Source: an uncultured Bacteroidales bacterium (GTDB taxonomy: Bacteria; Bacteroidota; Bacteroidia; Bacteroidales; FEN-979). Taken from it: 62,781 nt of DNA. The DNA lies in assembly GCA_903916595.1 (NCBI GenBank), contig CAIWXI010000039.1:1-62781 (forward strand), read 5' to 3'. Below, piece by piece: positions 8,251-18,300 of this stretch. A model generated the notes under the pieces. The model had not been told where the DNA came from. It did not search any database and saw nothing but the letters and a program-made list of their open reading frames with translations. The stretch's first letter is position 1, and each line of letters starts with the position of its first letter. The translations under genes were made by a program, and so were the position numbers.

Positions 8251-10467
8251 TTATTGAATCAGTGAAAGCTCGTTGATCAGGTTTGTGGCTCCGCCGAATT
8301 TATCAATAATGAAAAGCACGTAACGGATATCTACATTGATTGTTCTTTGCAGATCGGGTTCAAACATGATGTCGCCGCTCATAGCTTCCCAGTTTCCGTC
8401 GAATGCAAGGCCGATTAATTGTCCGTCGGCATTGATCACAGGGCTGCCCGAGTTGCCACCTGTAATATCGTTGGTAGTTAGGAAGCAAACGATCATTTCG
8501 CCGTTTTCACCGTATTTCCCATAATCTTTCTGCTGGTAAAGGTCCTTGAGTTTCTTCTCGACAATGAATTCTTCGTTATCAGGATCTTCCTTCTGCATAA
8601 CCCCGTTGAGGGTGGTGATATATTCGTAATGAACAGCATCAGCGGGGAAATAGTCAAGGACTTTTCCATAGCTCATGCGCATGGTTGAATTGGCATCGGG
8701 GTAGTATTTCTTATCCGGGTCCATCTCACGAATTCCGGCTACAAACAAACGGTTGCCGACAGAAACGTTATTTCTCAAGGCTTGCATTGCATTGGAATAT
8801 TTAGCCGAAGTTTCACTTACCGACTCTGAAAGTTTCCATGCCAGATCTTTTTCCAGTGTTTTACGGCTAGGTTTATTTAGAAATTTATTCAGTTTCTCGG
8901 CGGAGGCAAAAACAGATGTGTTATATACATCCCGGGCATATGCAGTAAAATCCGTACCGTATTTTTTGGTTATTTCTTTAAAGATTGAGGGTTGTTCAGA
9001 GGAAGCCACGTTCTGGGAATACAGCCTCAGCATCTCAGCCAGCTTCTTTTTCTCGATAGCCTGGTCTTTATCTTTGAACATAGAAGGAACAGTTGACCGG
9101 AAAGTTTCAATGGCTTTAGCGAGAGCAGCTTTATCTTTTTTCTCATAGGCTTCTTCTATTGCTGAAGCCCTGCCCGCAGTCTGAATGATCTCAAGGCCGG
9201 AAGCTCCGGAGGTAGAATAAAACATGGGAACGGCGACTTTTGCAAGAGCGGCATAGGCTTGTTTCAGATCGTCCAGGACGTGCCCGTATTTTTTCTGGCG
9301 GGCAGGATCCTGGCCGCACCAGGAAGCAAAGGCTGTTTCTATTTCCTTTTTCTTTTCCCCTACATGATTTCGTTTAAGCATTTTTGATTGGCCGATGAAA
9401 TTCTTCCAGGTATTGGCAATACCTGCATAGTTCCCGGCATATGCAATTTTTACAGCTCTGTCAACATCCATTCTTTCCTTCATGATTTCAAGATTCTTGC
9501 CGTAGATAGTGATCAGTGAGGGATACTGAACAGCAAGATTGAACTCAATACCGTAAGATGTAAGGAAGCGTGAAGTCCTTGCAGGATAACCCCAGATCAT
9601 TGCAAAATCATTTTTCTTGATTCCCTTAAGGCTGATTGGCAAGTGGTAGGCCGGTTTAAGCGGGATGTTTTTATCGGAATATTTTGCAGGATTCCCGGCT
9701 GTATCGGCATAGATACGGAAGATTGAAAAGTCGCCGGTATGCCTGGGCCACATCCAGTTGTCGGTATCGCCACCGAACTTCCCGATCGAAGAAGGGGGGG
9801 CTCCGACCAGACGAACATCGCGGTAAGTCTTATAAACAAATAAATAATATTCATTTCCTCCATAAAAGGCCTGTACGGCTGCATCATATTTGCCTCCTTC
9901 TTCAGCTCTTTTCTTCAGCCTGTTGTTGATACCGCGGATCTTCAGCTGCCGGTCGGTTTCTTTCAGGGTATCGGGAAGAAAGGGAATAACAGAGTCGGTC
10001 ACATTTTCAACCCTTACAAGAAAAGAAGCACACATTCTCTCGTTCTGGAGTTCTTCACTTTGTTTCATAGCCCAGAACCCATTGGCCAGGTAATCATGCC
10101 CGGTAGTGCTATGGCTTTGAATAGCATTATACCCGCAATGGTGATTCGTAAAAATCAATCCCTGATCCGAAACAACTTCGGCAGTGCAGAAAAAGCCCTG
10201 TCCTCCGCCATTGGAAGAAAGGCCTACAATTGCATCTTTAAGACAGGAATGGTTAATGCTGTATAGTTCTTCGGCCGTGAGGTGAAGCCCCATTTTCTGC
10301 ATATCAACGTAATTCAGGCGGTCAAGCAGCAAGGGCAGCCACATTCCTTCGTCAGGAGGATTGTCGGCAAGGGCGGGGAAAGATAGCGCCAACATCAGTG
10401 AAACAAGCGCTGCCCAGGTCATTTTTTTCAAGTGGTTCATAAGAGAGGATTTATTTTTGTTTAACAT
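8251..10467 (-). CDS. S46 family dipeptidyl peptidase, DPP7-type
   Basis: This 738-residue secreted serine exopeptidase releases N-terminal dipeptides in the periplasm. The signal peptide lies in the first 35 residues (cleavage after PALA); the Met at residue 10 is an alternative start. The chymotrypsin-like triad is visible as His in FTNHHCGY (about 109), Asp in PRHTGDF, and Ser in GGNSGSPV. Eighteen residues after that serine the specificity position is Gly (AFDGNWEAMSGD). In characterised enzymes Gly here marks DPP7 (hydrophobic P1) and Arg marks DPP11 (acidic P1), so DPP7 specificity is inferred. Its ATG directly follows the TAA stop of the upstream exporter gene, giving a tight two-gene operon. 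Confidence 0.95.
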   Translation of the reverse strand: MLNKNKSSLMNHLKKMTWAALVSLMLALSFPALADNPPDEGMWLPLLLDRLNYVDMQKMGLHLTAEELYSINHSCLKDAIVGLSSNGGGQGFFCTAEVVSDQGLIFTNHHCGYNAIQSHSTTGHDYLANGFWAMKQSEELQNERMCASFLVRVENVTDSVIPFLPDTLKETDRQLKIRGINNRLKKRAEEGGKYDAAVQAFYGGNEYYLFVYKTYRDVRLVGAPPSSIGKFGGDTDNWMWPRHTGDFSIFRIYADTAGNPAKYSDKNIPLKPAYHLPISLKGIKKNDFAMIWGYPARTSRFLTSYGIEFNLAVQYPSLITIYGKNLEIMKERMDVDRAVKIAYAGNYAGIANTWKNFIGQSKMLKRNHVGEKKKEIETAFASWCGQDPARQKKYGHVLDDLKQAYAALAKVAVPMFYSTSGASGLEIIQTAGRASAIEEAYEKKDKAALAKAIETFRSTVPSMFKDKDQAIEKKKLAEMLRLYSQNVASSEQPSIFKEITKKYGTDFTAYARDVYNTSVFASAEKLNKFLNKPSRKTLEKDLAWKLSESVSETSAKYSNAMQALRNNVSVGNRLFVAGIREMDPDKKYYPDANSTMRMSYGKVLDYFPADAVHYEYITTLNGVMQKEDPDNEEFIVEKKLKDLYQQKDYGKYGENGEMIVCFLTTNDITGGNSGSPVINADGQLIGLAFDGNWEAMSGDIMFEPDLQRTINVDIRYVLFIIDKFGGATNLINELSLIQ

Positions 10468-11151
10468 TTAAGGCATGTGTATCGTAATTCCGCGGTAATA
10501 TTCAACCAGGGAACCGGTAGCTATAAATAAACCAATGATCATGAACAGCAAACCGACGATACGGTTCAGCCACAATTTCACGTAGGGGCTTTCAAGGATT
10601 TTGATATTATTTGCCAGAACGCATTTCAGAATGTCGGTTGTGAGCACCATGAACAATGTCCCGCTGAAGAACAGGGCAACAGAGCGCTGGTCGCCTCCAT
10701 AAGTCGCATTGATAGCAAGCATGGAAGTGATCCAGAATACCCATACAAAGGGGTTAGCGAGGTTCAGAACAAAACCTTTAAAAAAATAGGGGAGAAGCCC
10801 GGGTTTTCTTACTTTTATTTCATTTATAGCTTCGACCTGCTCGGTCATGGGGACTTTCTTTAAAAATGTATAAATGCCAAAAATGGTCATGACAACTCCT
10901 CCGACTATTCCAAGGATCAGATGGTAAAATTTGTCGTTGACAATCTGGGCTGCTCCAAAATAAAAACCTATCACAAGAGCCAGGTCGCTGAAAAAAATTC
11001 CAAGGGCCAGGAAGATGCCGGTTTTAATGCCGTGCTTTACGCTGGTTTGAAGAAGTGCAATAAGGGCAGGGCCCAAAGTAATGGCAATAGTGATCCCAAG
11101 AATCATGCCCTCGAAAAGAGGGTGGAATATAGACAGACTATTGACAACCAT
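10468..11151 (-). CDS. LysE family amino-acid exporter
   Basis: This 227-residue protein has about six transmembrane helices and belongs to the LysE/RhtB family of amino acid and metabolite exporters. The N-terminal segment GMILGITIAITLGPALIALLQTS, with the GP signature, and the later NLANPFVWVFWI segment are characteristic. The substrate is unknown. It is the first gene of a two-gene unit with the dipeptidyl peptidase; exporting surplus amino acids formed from imported dipeptides would be a sensible link, but that is an inference. Confidence 0.88.
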   Translation of the reverse strand: MVVNSLSIFHPLFEGMILGITIAITLGPALIALLQTSVKHGIKTGIFLALGIFFSDLALVIGFYFGAAQIVNDKFYHLILGIVGGVVMTIFGIYTFLKKVPMTEQVEAINEIKVRKPGLLPYFFKGFVLNLANPFVWVFWITSMLAINATYGGDQRSVALFFSGTLFMVLTTDILKCVLANNIKILESPYVKLWLNRIVGLLFMIIGLFIATGSLVEYYRGITIHMP

Positions 11152-11191
11152 AATTTCCAGGATGTTCTTTCATCCAATTATAAAAAGCATG

Positions 11192-11199
11192 CAAAGTTA
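11192..11199 (-). promoter_or_regulatory. Putative -7 promoter box (TAACTTTG) for the LysE-DPP7 unit
   Basis: The minus strand reads TAACTTTGC, matching the Bacteroidota TAnnTTTG -7 consensus, 40 nt upstream of the exporter start. No clear -33 TTG at 17-23 nt was found, so support rests on one box. Confidence 0.4.
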
Positions 11200-11329
11200 A
11201 TATTTCGGCCCGGATTTCTCTATCTCTGAAATATTATCAGAATCCTGTAAGATTACGAAAAAAGATACTTAATTTCGGATCGGATTTGTTGCGAAATATC
11301 TGATAAAAAAGAAAAAGGACTGCAAACCG

Positions 11330-12415
11330 ATGAGACGAAAAATAATTTATACGGGCTTGATTTTACTGGGGATCCCGCTGATAATCGCTGTGAGTTTTAT
11401 TTTATATCTCCAATTTACAGAGTACAATCCGGCCGCATTGGAATTTGTGGCGTCGAATGGAAAAGGCCAGCCTCTGCCTTCAAATAAATCGGATTTTTCA
11501 TTTCTCACATGGAACATAGGATACGCAGGAATGGGGAAAGAGCTGGATTTTTTTTATGATGGAGGGAAGACTGTGCAGCCTGAAAAGCCCGATATGGAGA
11601 AGTATATGAAAGGGATAACATCAGAAATAAGAGCACTTGATTCGGTCGACTTTCTTTTAATACAGGAAATCGACAAGGACAGCAAACGAACGTATGGTCA
11701 GGATCAGCTCAGTGAGATTGAAAAAGCGCTTCCTGCTTTCTGTTCCGCGTATGCAGCGAACTATAAAGTCGGATTCATTCCGGTTCCTCCGATGGAACCA
11801 ATGGGCAAGGTAACAGCAGGACTTAGTACCTTTTCGAGGTTTCCTTCCGAAAATAATGAACGGCATGCCTATGATGCTTTTTTCTCATGGCCCAAAAGGC
11901 TGATGTTCCTCAAGCGATGTTTTCTGGTCTCAACATTTACGGTCCTGGGCGGGAAACAACTGATCGTTGTAAACCTTCACAATTCAGCATTCGATATCAA
12001 AGGGGAGCTGCGAAACAGAGAACTTGCAATCCTGCAGACCTATCTTCAAAGGGAATACCAGAAAGGCAGTTTCATTATCGTTGGCGGCGACTGGAATAGT
12101 AATCCCAGAGGATTCAGGCAGGAAGAAATCAGATCGGGCGACAAGGTTTATTCGATGCAGCCAGAGGTGGGTGATACATTCATGCCCGGATGGCAGGTTG
12201 TTTATGATCATTTCTTGCCAAGCAACAGGAATGCCGATATTCCATACCAAAAGGGTGTAACAGGAACAACAATAATTGATTTTTTTGTTATTTCTCCTAA
12301 CGTTAAAGCTCTTAATTGTTTTACCCTGGATAAGGGTTTCGAAAACTCCGACCATAATCCCGTTTTCGCAAAGTTCAGGCTTGATGCAGGCTTCAGCGGA
12401 AATATAATGTTTTAA
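11330..12415 (+). CDS. Membrane-anchored endonuclease/exonuclease/phosphatase family protein
   Basis: This 361-residue protein has an N-terminal membrane anchor or uncleaved signal at about 6-28, followed by an EEP-fold hydrolase domain. Family motifs are LTWNIGYAG (metal-binding Asn), LIQEID (catalytic Glu), GGDWNSNP and NSDHNPVFAKF (SDH motif with the catalytic His). The fold covers nucleases, sphingomyelinases and inositol phosphatases. The export signal suggests an extracytoplasmic phosphodiester substrate rather than DNA repair; the exact substrate is unknown. It is followed after 10 nt by the pseudouridine synthase gene. Confidence 0.88.
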   Translation: MRRKIIYTGLILLGIPLIIAVSFILYLQFTEYNPAALEFVASNGKGQPLPSNKSDFSFLTWNIGYAGMGKELDFFYDGGKTVQPEKPDMEKYMKGITSEIRALDSVDFLLIQEIDKDSKRTYGQDQLSEIEKALPAFCSAYAANYKVGFIPVPPMEPMGKVTAGLSTFSRFPSENNERHAYDAFFSWPKRLMFLKRCFLVSTFTVLGGKQLIVVNLHNSAFDIKGELRNRELAILQTYLQREYQKGSFIIVGGDWNSNPRGFRQEEIRSGDKVYSMQPEVGDTFMPGWQVVYDHFLPSNRNADIPYQKGVTGTTIIDFFVISPNVKALNCFTLDKGFENSDHNPVFAKFRLDAGFSGNIMF

Positions 12416-12425
12416 ACCCCCTTTT

Positions 12426-13313
12426 ATGCTGAACCAGTCTGAGACTTATACCGTAAACGAAAATGCATCATTGCTTGATTTTCTGGCAATACATTATCCG
12501 CAGTCATCTAAAACAAGCCTTAAGAAAATGATATCCCATGGCAGTATTGGGGTTAACGGGAAAATTATAAAGAATCCCGCCGCCCTGGTGCGCAAAGGAG
12601 AAGAAATCAGTTACAGACGACATGTTATTGTTGCGCGGCAAAATGCACCATTCCGACTGGTATTTGAAGATGAATGGATTATCGTTATCGACAAACCCGC
12701 GGGCTTGCTTACTTATGGCGAAAAGGGAAGCAGCGGTTCCTCCGCTTATAAAGAACTGAAGGAATACCTGAGCACAACCTCAAAGAGCAGGGCTGAATTA
12801 TTTGTGGTTCACCGGCTCGACAGGGAAGTGTCGGGATTGCTGATGTTTGCAAAATCGGAAGAAATCCAGGAAAAACTGAAAGAAAACTGGCAGGAATTTA
12901 CCAAGAAATACCTGGCCCTTGCTGAAGGCAGTTTAAAGAATAAAACCGGTGTTTTTAAAAGCTGGTTATCTGACGGGCCTGATTATAAAGTTCGTTCAGG
13001 ACCTCAGCGGGATGGAGCGAAGTACGCCGAAACGTCATACCAGGTTGTGAAGGTTGTGGAAAATTATACTTTACTTGAGTTGCAGCTTGTGACCGGGCGG
13101 AAAAACCAGATTCGGGTCCATTTGGCCGATATTGGCCACCCTGTGGTTGGCGACAGGCGGTATGGCGCTGATGCAAAATATGAACGAAGAATAAGACTTC
13201 ATGGCTGTTATTTAAAAATACAGCATCCCAAAACCAGCGAGTGGCATGAGTTCAGGATTGAACTGCCAAGAGGTTTCCTGGTTTTGCACCCGGAACATGA
13301 AAAATATAAATAA
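12426..13313 (+). CDS. RluA-family RNA pseudouridine synthase
   Basis: This 295-residue enzyme converts uridine to pseudouridine in rRNA or tRNA. An N-terminal S4-like RNA-binding region (about 14-65) precedes the catalytic domain, which has the RluA motif VVHRLDREVSGLLMFAKS with catalytic Asp132. The later GRKNQIRVHLADIGHPVVGDRRYG block is the family motif III. The modified RNA site cannot be assigned. It lies 10 nt downstream of the EEP protein and converges on the TrmH-family gene with a 4-nt gap. Confidence 0.94.
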   Translation: MLNQSETYTVNENASLLDFLAIHYPQSSKTSLKKMISHGSIGVNGKIIKNPAALVRKGEEISYRRHVIVARQNAPFRLVFEDEWIIVIDKPAGLLTYGEKGSSGSSAYKELKEYLSTTSKSRAELFVVHRLDREVSGLLMFAKSEEIQEKLKENWQEFTKKYLALAEGSLKNKTGVFKSWLSDGPDYKVRSGPQRDGAKYAETSYQVVKVVENYTLLELQLVTGRKNQIRVHLADIGHPVVGDRRYGADAKYERRIRLHGCYLKIQHPKTSEWHEFRIELPRGFLVLHPEHEKYK

Positions 13314-13317
13314 TATC

Positions 13318-14136
13318 TCAGAACCCGAAATTCCTCTGACGCCTGGCCTCAAAAACCACGATGGCCGCGGAAACCGACACGTTCAAAGAATCAATTTTGC
13401 CACCCATCGGAATTTTTATGGAACAATCGGCCTGGGTGATCCATTGTTCACTAAGGCCTGTTGATTCGGTCCCCATGACAAATGCTGAAGGACTACGGAA
13501 ATCACACGTATGATAGAACTGACTGGATTCAAGGGAAGTTGCATAGCTTGTGATGCCTTTTGAACGGAGCCAGGCAAGAGTTTCTTTCGGAGAACTCACG
13601 GCTATGGGCACTGTGAAGATGCAGCCGATGCTTGATCTCACGGCGTTGGGGTTAAACACATCGGTGAGAGGGTCGCAAATGATAACAGCATCAAGAGCTG
13701 CAGCATCAGCTGTGCGGAGAAGAGCACCCAGGTTCCCCGGCTTTTCCACGGCCTCAAGAATCAGAAGCAAAGGGTTGGAAGAGAGATGAAGGTCGCCTAA
13801 TTTGAAGTTTTTTGGCCTCGCAAGTGCAATTATTCCTTCGGTATCATTACGATATGCCATTCGGTTATATACCTGGGGCGAAACTTCAAAAACATCGGAG
13901 TTTAATGACAATACTAACGCATCTTTTACATCTTCAGCTGCAAGCAGCTCCGGACAATAAAATACCGAATGTATCGAAAATCCGCTCGAAACGGCCAGGT
14001 TAAATTCACGAAATCCTTCAATAATAAAAAGATCCTGTTTTTTCCGTTCACGGGATTTTTCACCGAGCAAAATCACATTTTTAATGAGAGGATTCTGAAG
14101 GCTTGCGATTTGTCGTATCATATGCCGAAGATACAA
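13318..14136 (-). CDS. TrmH/SpoU-family RNA 2'-O-methyltransferase
   Basis: This 272-residue SPOUT methyltransferase methylates ribose 2'-OH in rRNA or tRNA using SAM. An N-terminal substrate-binding segment (about 8-105) is followed by the knotted catalytic domain. Motif 1 is in EAVEKPGNLGALLRTADA (the N and R residues are conserved), motif 2 in FVMGTESTGLS and motif 3 in IPMGGKIDSLNVSVSAAI. The specific RNA target is not evident. It is transcribed divergently from the Rrf2 regulator. Confidence 0.94.
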   Translation of the reverse strand: MYLRHMIRQIASLQNPLIKNVILLGEKSRERKKQDLFIIEGFREFNLAVSSGFSIHSVFYCPELLAAEDVKDALVLSLNSDVFEVSPQVYNRMAYRNDTEGIIALARPKNFKLGDLHLSSNPLLLILEAVEKPGNLGALLRTADAAALDAVIICDPLTDVFNPNAVRSSIGCIFTVPIAVSSPKETLAWLRSKGITSYATSLESSQFYHTCDFRSPSAFVMGTESTGLSEQWITQADCSIKIPMGGKIDSLNVSVSAAIVVFEARRQRNFGF

Positions 14137-14183
14137 AAGAAATCAGACACTATACTTTTCGGGAGAGACTATAAATTTTTTTG

Positions 14184-14191
14184 TAATTTTG
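14184..14191 (+). promoter_or_regulatory. Putative -7 promoter box (TAATTTTG) for the Rrf2 gene
   Basis: TAATTTTGCGC matches the Bacteroidota -7 consensus TAnnTTTG and lies 25 nt before the Rrf2 start. A TTTTC sequence about 23 nt upstream (14156-14160) is a weak -33 candidate. Rrf2 proteins often bind their own promoter, so autoregulation here is possible but unproven. Confidence 0.45.
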
Positions 14192-14216
14192 CGCATTCAA
14201 GTACCAAAAATATTGT

Positions 14217-14615
14217 ATGTCAAAAATTTTTGCATTATCTGAAGCGGCCTCAATTGCAATTCACAGCATGGTGTTGATTGCACGTTCCAAAGACGGGATA
14301 AATGCTGTTAAAATTGCAGAATTTACAGGCTTTTCCAAAAATCATATTGCAAAAGTTTTACAGCGTCTTGTAAAGAGTGATCTGCTGAGATCAGTAAGAG
14401 GGCCTGCCGGAGGATTTACGATGAAAAAAGAACCCGGTGAACTGAACCTGCTCGATATTTATCAGGCCATCGAGGGACCTATAGAGCTTACCGATTGTCC
14501 TTTGTCGTACGACATTTGCAACTTCGACCGTTGCCTGATGGGCAATGTCATCAACAAACTTACTTCTGAATTCAGGAAATTTCTTGAGGAACAGACCCTG
14601 AGTTCATACCTGTAA
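14217..14615 (+). CDS. Rrf2 family transcriptional regulator
   Basis: This 132-residue protein has a winged-helix DNA-binding domain (about 1-75) with the family segment FSKNHIAKVLQRLVKSDLL and the wing GPAGGF. A three-cysteine cluster follows at about residues 100-112 (DCPLSYDICNFDRC, spacing C-x6-C-x4-C). In IscR and NsrR such cysteines hold a [2Fe-2S] or [4Fe-4S] cluster that senses iron-sulfur status or nitric oxide. The next gene encodes an Fe-S protein, so this is probably a redox or NO-responsive local switch. Confidence 0.93.
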   Translation: MSKIFALSEAASIAIHSMVLIARSKDGINAVKIAEFTGFSKNHIAKVLQRLVKSDLLRSVRGPAGGFTMKKEPGELNLLDIYQAIEGPIELTDCPLSYDICNFDRCLMGNVINKLTSEFRKFLEEQTLSSYL

Positions 14616-14667
14616 TTTTTTTAGGATTCAAAGAGCAAATAAATACCGAAATACTCATATAAAATTT

Positions 14668-15267
14668 ATGCTAAGAAACATCATTCAGATAGATGAGGAG
14701 AAATGCAATGGTTGCGGCCTTTGTATTCCCAACTGCCATGAAGGTGCACTCCGTATTGTTGACGGGAAGTTACGACTGATCAGTGACCTGCTCTGCGATG
14801 GCCTGGGTGCCTGTATCGGCTATTGTCCCGAAGGTGCCATAGAAATCATTGAACGGGAGGCAGAACCATACACAGAGGTGAATTCATCAGAACTTCAGCA
14901 GTGGCCTGTACAGCTGCATCTGCTGAATCCCCAGGCTTCGTTTTTCCGGAATGCCGACGTGGTGCTTGCTGCCGATTGTGCAGCATTTGCAATGGGTAAT
15001 TTTCATACACGTTTTCTAAAGGGAAGATCATTAGCAATTGCTTGTCCGAAGCTCGACAGCAATAAGGAATCCTATATTGAAAAACTGAGCATAATGATCA
15101 ATGAGGCAAACATCAGCTCATTGACTGTAGTTATGATGGAAGTCCCTTGCTGCGGTGGGTTGCTGCAGATTGCCAGGATAGCCAGGGAGAAGGCCGGACG
15201 GGACATCAAAATAAGAAAAATCTATCTCAGCGTAAAGGGGCAGGTAATAGGAGAGGAATGGGATTGA
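14668..15267 (+). CDS. Ferredoxin-like 4Fe-4S binding protein with cysteine-rich C-terminus
   Basis: This 199-residue cytoplasmic protein has a canonical first [4Fe-4S] motif CNGCGLCIPNC at 13-23. The second motif, CDGLGACIGYCP, lacks one cysteine of the usual CxxCxxCxxxC pattern. The C-terminal region has three more cysteine sites, DCAAF, ACPKL and PCCGG, in a fold I do not recognise. Rrf2 plus a ferredoxin of this kind often accompanies hydroxylamine reductase (hcp) in anaerobes, but no hcp is present here. A role in electron transfer during nitrosative or oxidative stress is an inference from context. Confidence 0.82.
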   Translation: MLRNIIQIDEEKCNGCGLCIPNCHEGALRIVDGKLRLISDLLCDGLGACIGYCPEGAIEIIEREAEPYTEVNSSELQQWPVQLHLLNPQASFFRNADVVLAADCAAFAMGNFHTRFLKGRSLAIACPKLDSNKESYIEKLSIMINEANISSLTVVMMEVPCCGGLLQIARIAREKAGRDIKIRKIYLSVKGQVIGEEWD

Positions 15268-15309
15268 TCCCAACCTAACAGATATGTAGTTTCTGCTTTG
15301 TAAATTTTG

Positions 15310-15317
15310 TATATTTG
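15310..15317 (+). promoter_or_regulatory. Putative -7 promoter box (TATATTTG) for the first T9SS cargo gene
   Basis: TATATTTGCGCC matches the TAnnTTTG consensus and lies 50 nt before the ATG at 15368. No TTG is at the expected 17-23 nt distance. The 100-nt gap contains nothing else recognisable. Confidence 0.4.
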
Positions 15318-15367
15318 CGCCACTAAAAAACTCACTAACTGATTATTTAATAGATAATTAAATTTTT

Positions 15368-18300
15368 ATGAAGAAATCACCATTCTTTATCTTGCTTATG
15401 TTATTTGGATTTATGGCCGTGACTTCTTTTGGTCAGAACAGATCCAATAATACCGTCAGGATTACAACTCCCGATGGTCTTGAAACGTATTATTCAACCC
15501 CGTTGTATTTTGACAAATCACTTCCTTTGAGGGATCTGGTGAAGAATGCCCCGGCGGCCGCAGCAAACAAAAAAAGGGAAAGGGATGAAGTCCCAAACCA
15601 CGTGGGCCCGGGATATACTCCTCCGGGTTTCACAGTAGATCCTGTATGGCAGAACTGGCAGAACACGAATGCAGCTGAAAACACAACAAGTTCAGCTCCT
15701 ATTGTCAATATCGACGGTGTTACAAACCTCGACGGAGTGATGCCTCCGGACACCCAGGGAGATGTTGGATTAAACTATTATTTTCAAATGATCAATTGTC
15801 ATTTTGCGATTTATCAGAAGAACGGTTCTGCGACTCCTGTGCTTGGACCTTCGCTTCTGTCGGTCCTGTTCACCGGCGTTGGTGCTCCCTGGGAGGGAAC
15901 AAGTGACGGGGATCCCATTGTATTGTATGATCAGGGAGCGGACCGGTGGCTTGTTTCACAATTCTCCTTACCTAATTACCCTTCCAGCCCTTTTGCAATG
16001 CTTGTTGCCATATCGGTAACCAACGACCCGACAGGTTCCTGGTATCGTTATGTATATAATTTCAACGGCATTATGCCCGACTATCCCAAATTCGGTGTAT
16101 GGTCTGATGGTTATTATCTGTCGGTTAACCAGTTTACCGGAGCAAGCGGTCCGGCTGCCTGCGTTTGGCAGCGTTCTAAAATGCTGACAGGGGATCCCAC
16201 TGCAGGATTTATTTATAAAAATTGTTCAACTGCAGGGGGTGTGATGATTCCAAGTGACTGGGATGGCATTAATGCGCCTGTATCAGGTGAACCCAACCAT
16301 TTTACGTTTATTTCAGGTGCAAACCTGAAGATATATGATTTTCATACCGATTGGGTGACTGTTGCAAATTCAACTTGTGCACTGGCATATACACTGACTC
16401 CTGCCGCATTCAATACTAATTTCTGTACAGACAGCAGGGAAGCATGTATTCCACAGCCAGGAACATCCACTAAACTTGAGACCTTATCTGATCGTTTGAT
16501 GTTCAGGGTTCAATACAGGAATTTCGGAAGTTATCAGACTTTGGTTACCAGCCATTCGGTCAACGTTGCATCTCTGCAGTCGGGATGCCGCTGGTATGAG
16601 TTAAGAAGTACAGGTTCCGGGGCAGGTTGGGATATCTATCAGCAGGGAACCTGGGAACCGGATGCTCCAAACCGCTGGATGCCTAGTATAGCAATGAACG
16701 GAAGCGGGGACATAGCCTTAGGGTACTCAGTTTCTGATGGCACTTCAACATATCCTTCAATACGTTATACAGGAAGACGTTCCACCGATGCGCTTGGCAC
16801 TATGACCGTCCCGGAACAGACTATCATTGCAGGAACAGCTTCTCAGGGCGGAGGAAGCCGCTGGGGCGACTATGCGATGATGTCGGTTGACCCGACTGAC
16901 GACCTCACCTTCTGGTTCACCAGCGAGTATGTTCAAACTGCCGGCAGCTTTAACTGGAAAACAAGAATTGCTTCCTTTAAATTCAGCAATAATCCTGTAA
17001 TTACCACGACTGATGCAACAGCCATTACCCCAACAACAGCCACTTTGAACGGAACCATAAACCCCAACGGACTGGCCGCTACATATCATTTTGAGTGGGG
17101 AACAACAACATCATATGGAAATTCAACGACGACAGTTTCGGCCGGATCAGGTACATCGGCTGTTCCGGTCAGTGCACCCATTACAGGGCTTACTGCTGGC
17201 ACTACCTATCATTTCCGTCTTACCGGGGTGAACAGCGATGGCAGCACCAATGGGAATGACATGAGCTTTACACCGGGGGCAGCGATTGTTACAACCACTG
17301 CCGCAACGGCGATTGCGATGACTACGGCAACTTCGGGAGGCAACGTGGTTTCCGACGGTGGTGGTGCAGTAAGCGTAAGAGGTGTATGCTGGGCCACAAC
17401 GGCCAACCCCACCACAGCAGGCAGTCATACTACTGATGGCGCCGGACTGGGAACATTTACCAGTTCACTTACTGGACTTACGTCTAATACTCTTTATCAT
17501 ATCAGAGCCTATGCAACCAACAGCTATGGAACCTGGTATGGCAGTGATCTTACGTTTACAAGTCTGTGCGGGATTTATACACCTCCTCTCACTGAGGCGT
17601 TTACCAATACCACCATCCCCTCCTGCTGGAGTCAGGTCGACCATCAGGGAAATGGCATGATATGGCTATTCGGGGTTATCACAAATACCGGAGCCCCGGT
17701 TCTTACAGGAAATTACGCCTATCTTAACAGCCGGGCTTACGGTGCAGGAAATTCACAAAATGCCGATCTCATCACACCGGTACTGGATTGTTCGGCTTTC
17801 AGTACAATCACCCTTGGATTCAGCCATTATTTCAGGTCCGGAGGAGGGGGTATAGGAACTCTTTCGTACAGCAGCGATGGAGGGTCTACATGGACCACTA
17901 TACAAACCTGGACAACCAGTTCAACCAACCCTGCAACCTTCAGTCAACCGGTTACAGGTGCGGCCGGGCATGCAGCTGTTCAGTTCAGGTGGAATTATAC
18001 TGCAACTTATGGGTACTGGTGGGCTATCGACAACATCTCCGTTACAGGAACATCAGCAAATACTCTTACAGTTACACCTCCAAACCAGAATGTGCCAGCA
18101 ACACCTGCCGGCTCTACCCCCTTTAGCGTAACTTGCAGTACATCCTGGAATGCAGCCAGCAACCAGACCTGGTGTACCGTCAACCCTTCGGGAACCGGTA
18201 ATGGAACAATCACGGCCAATTATACTGTTAATACCAGCGCTTCGAGCAGGGTTGCCACAATAACAGTAACTGCCAGTGGTGCACCCACTGTAACGGTGAC

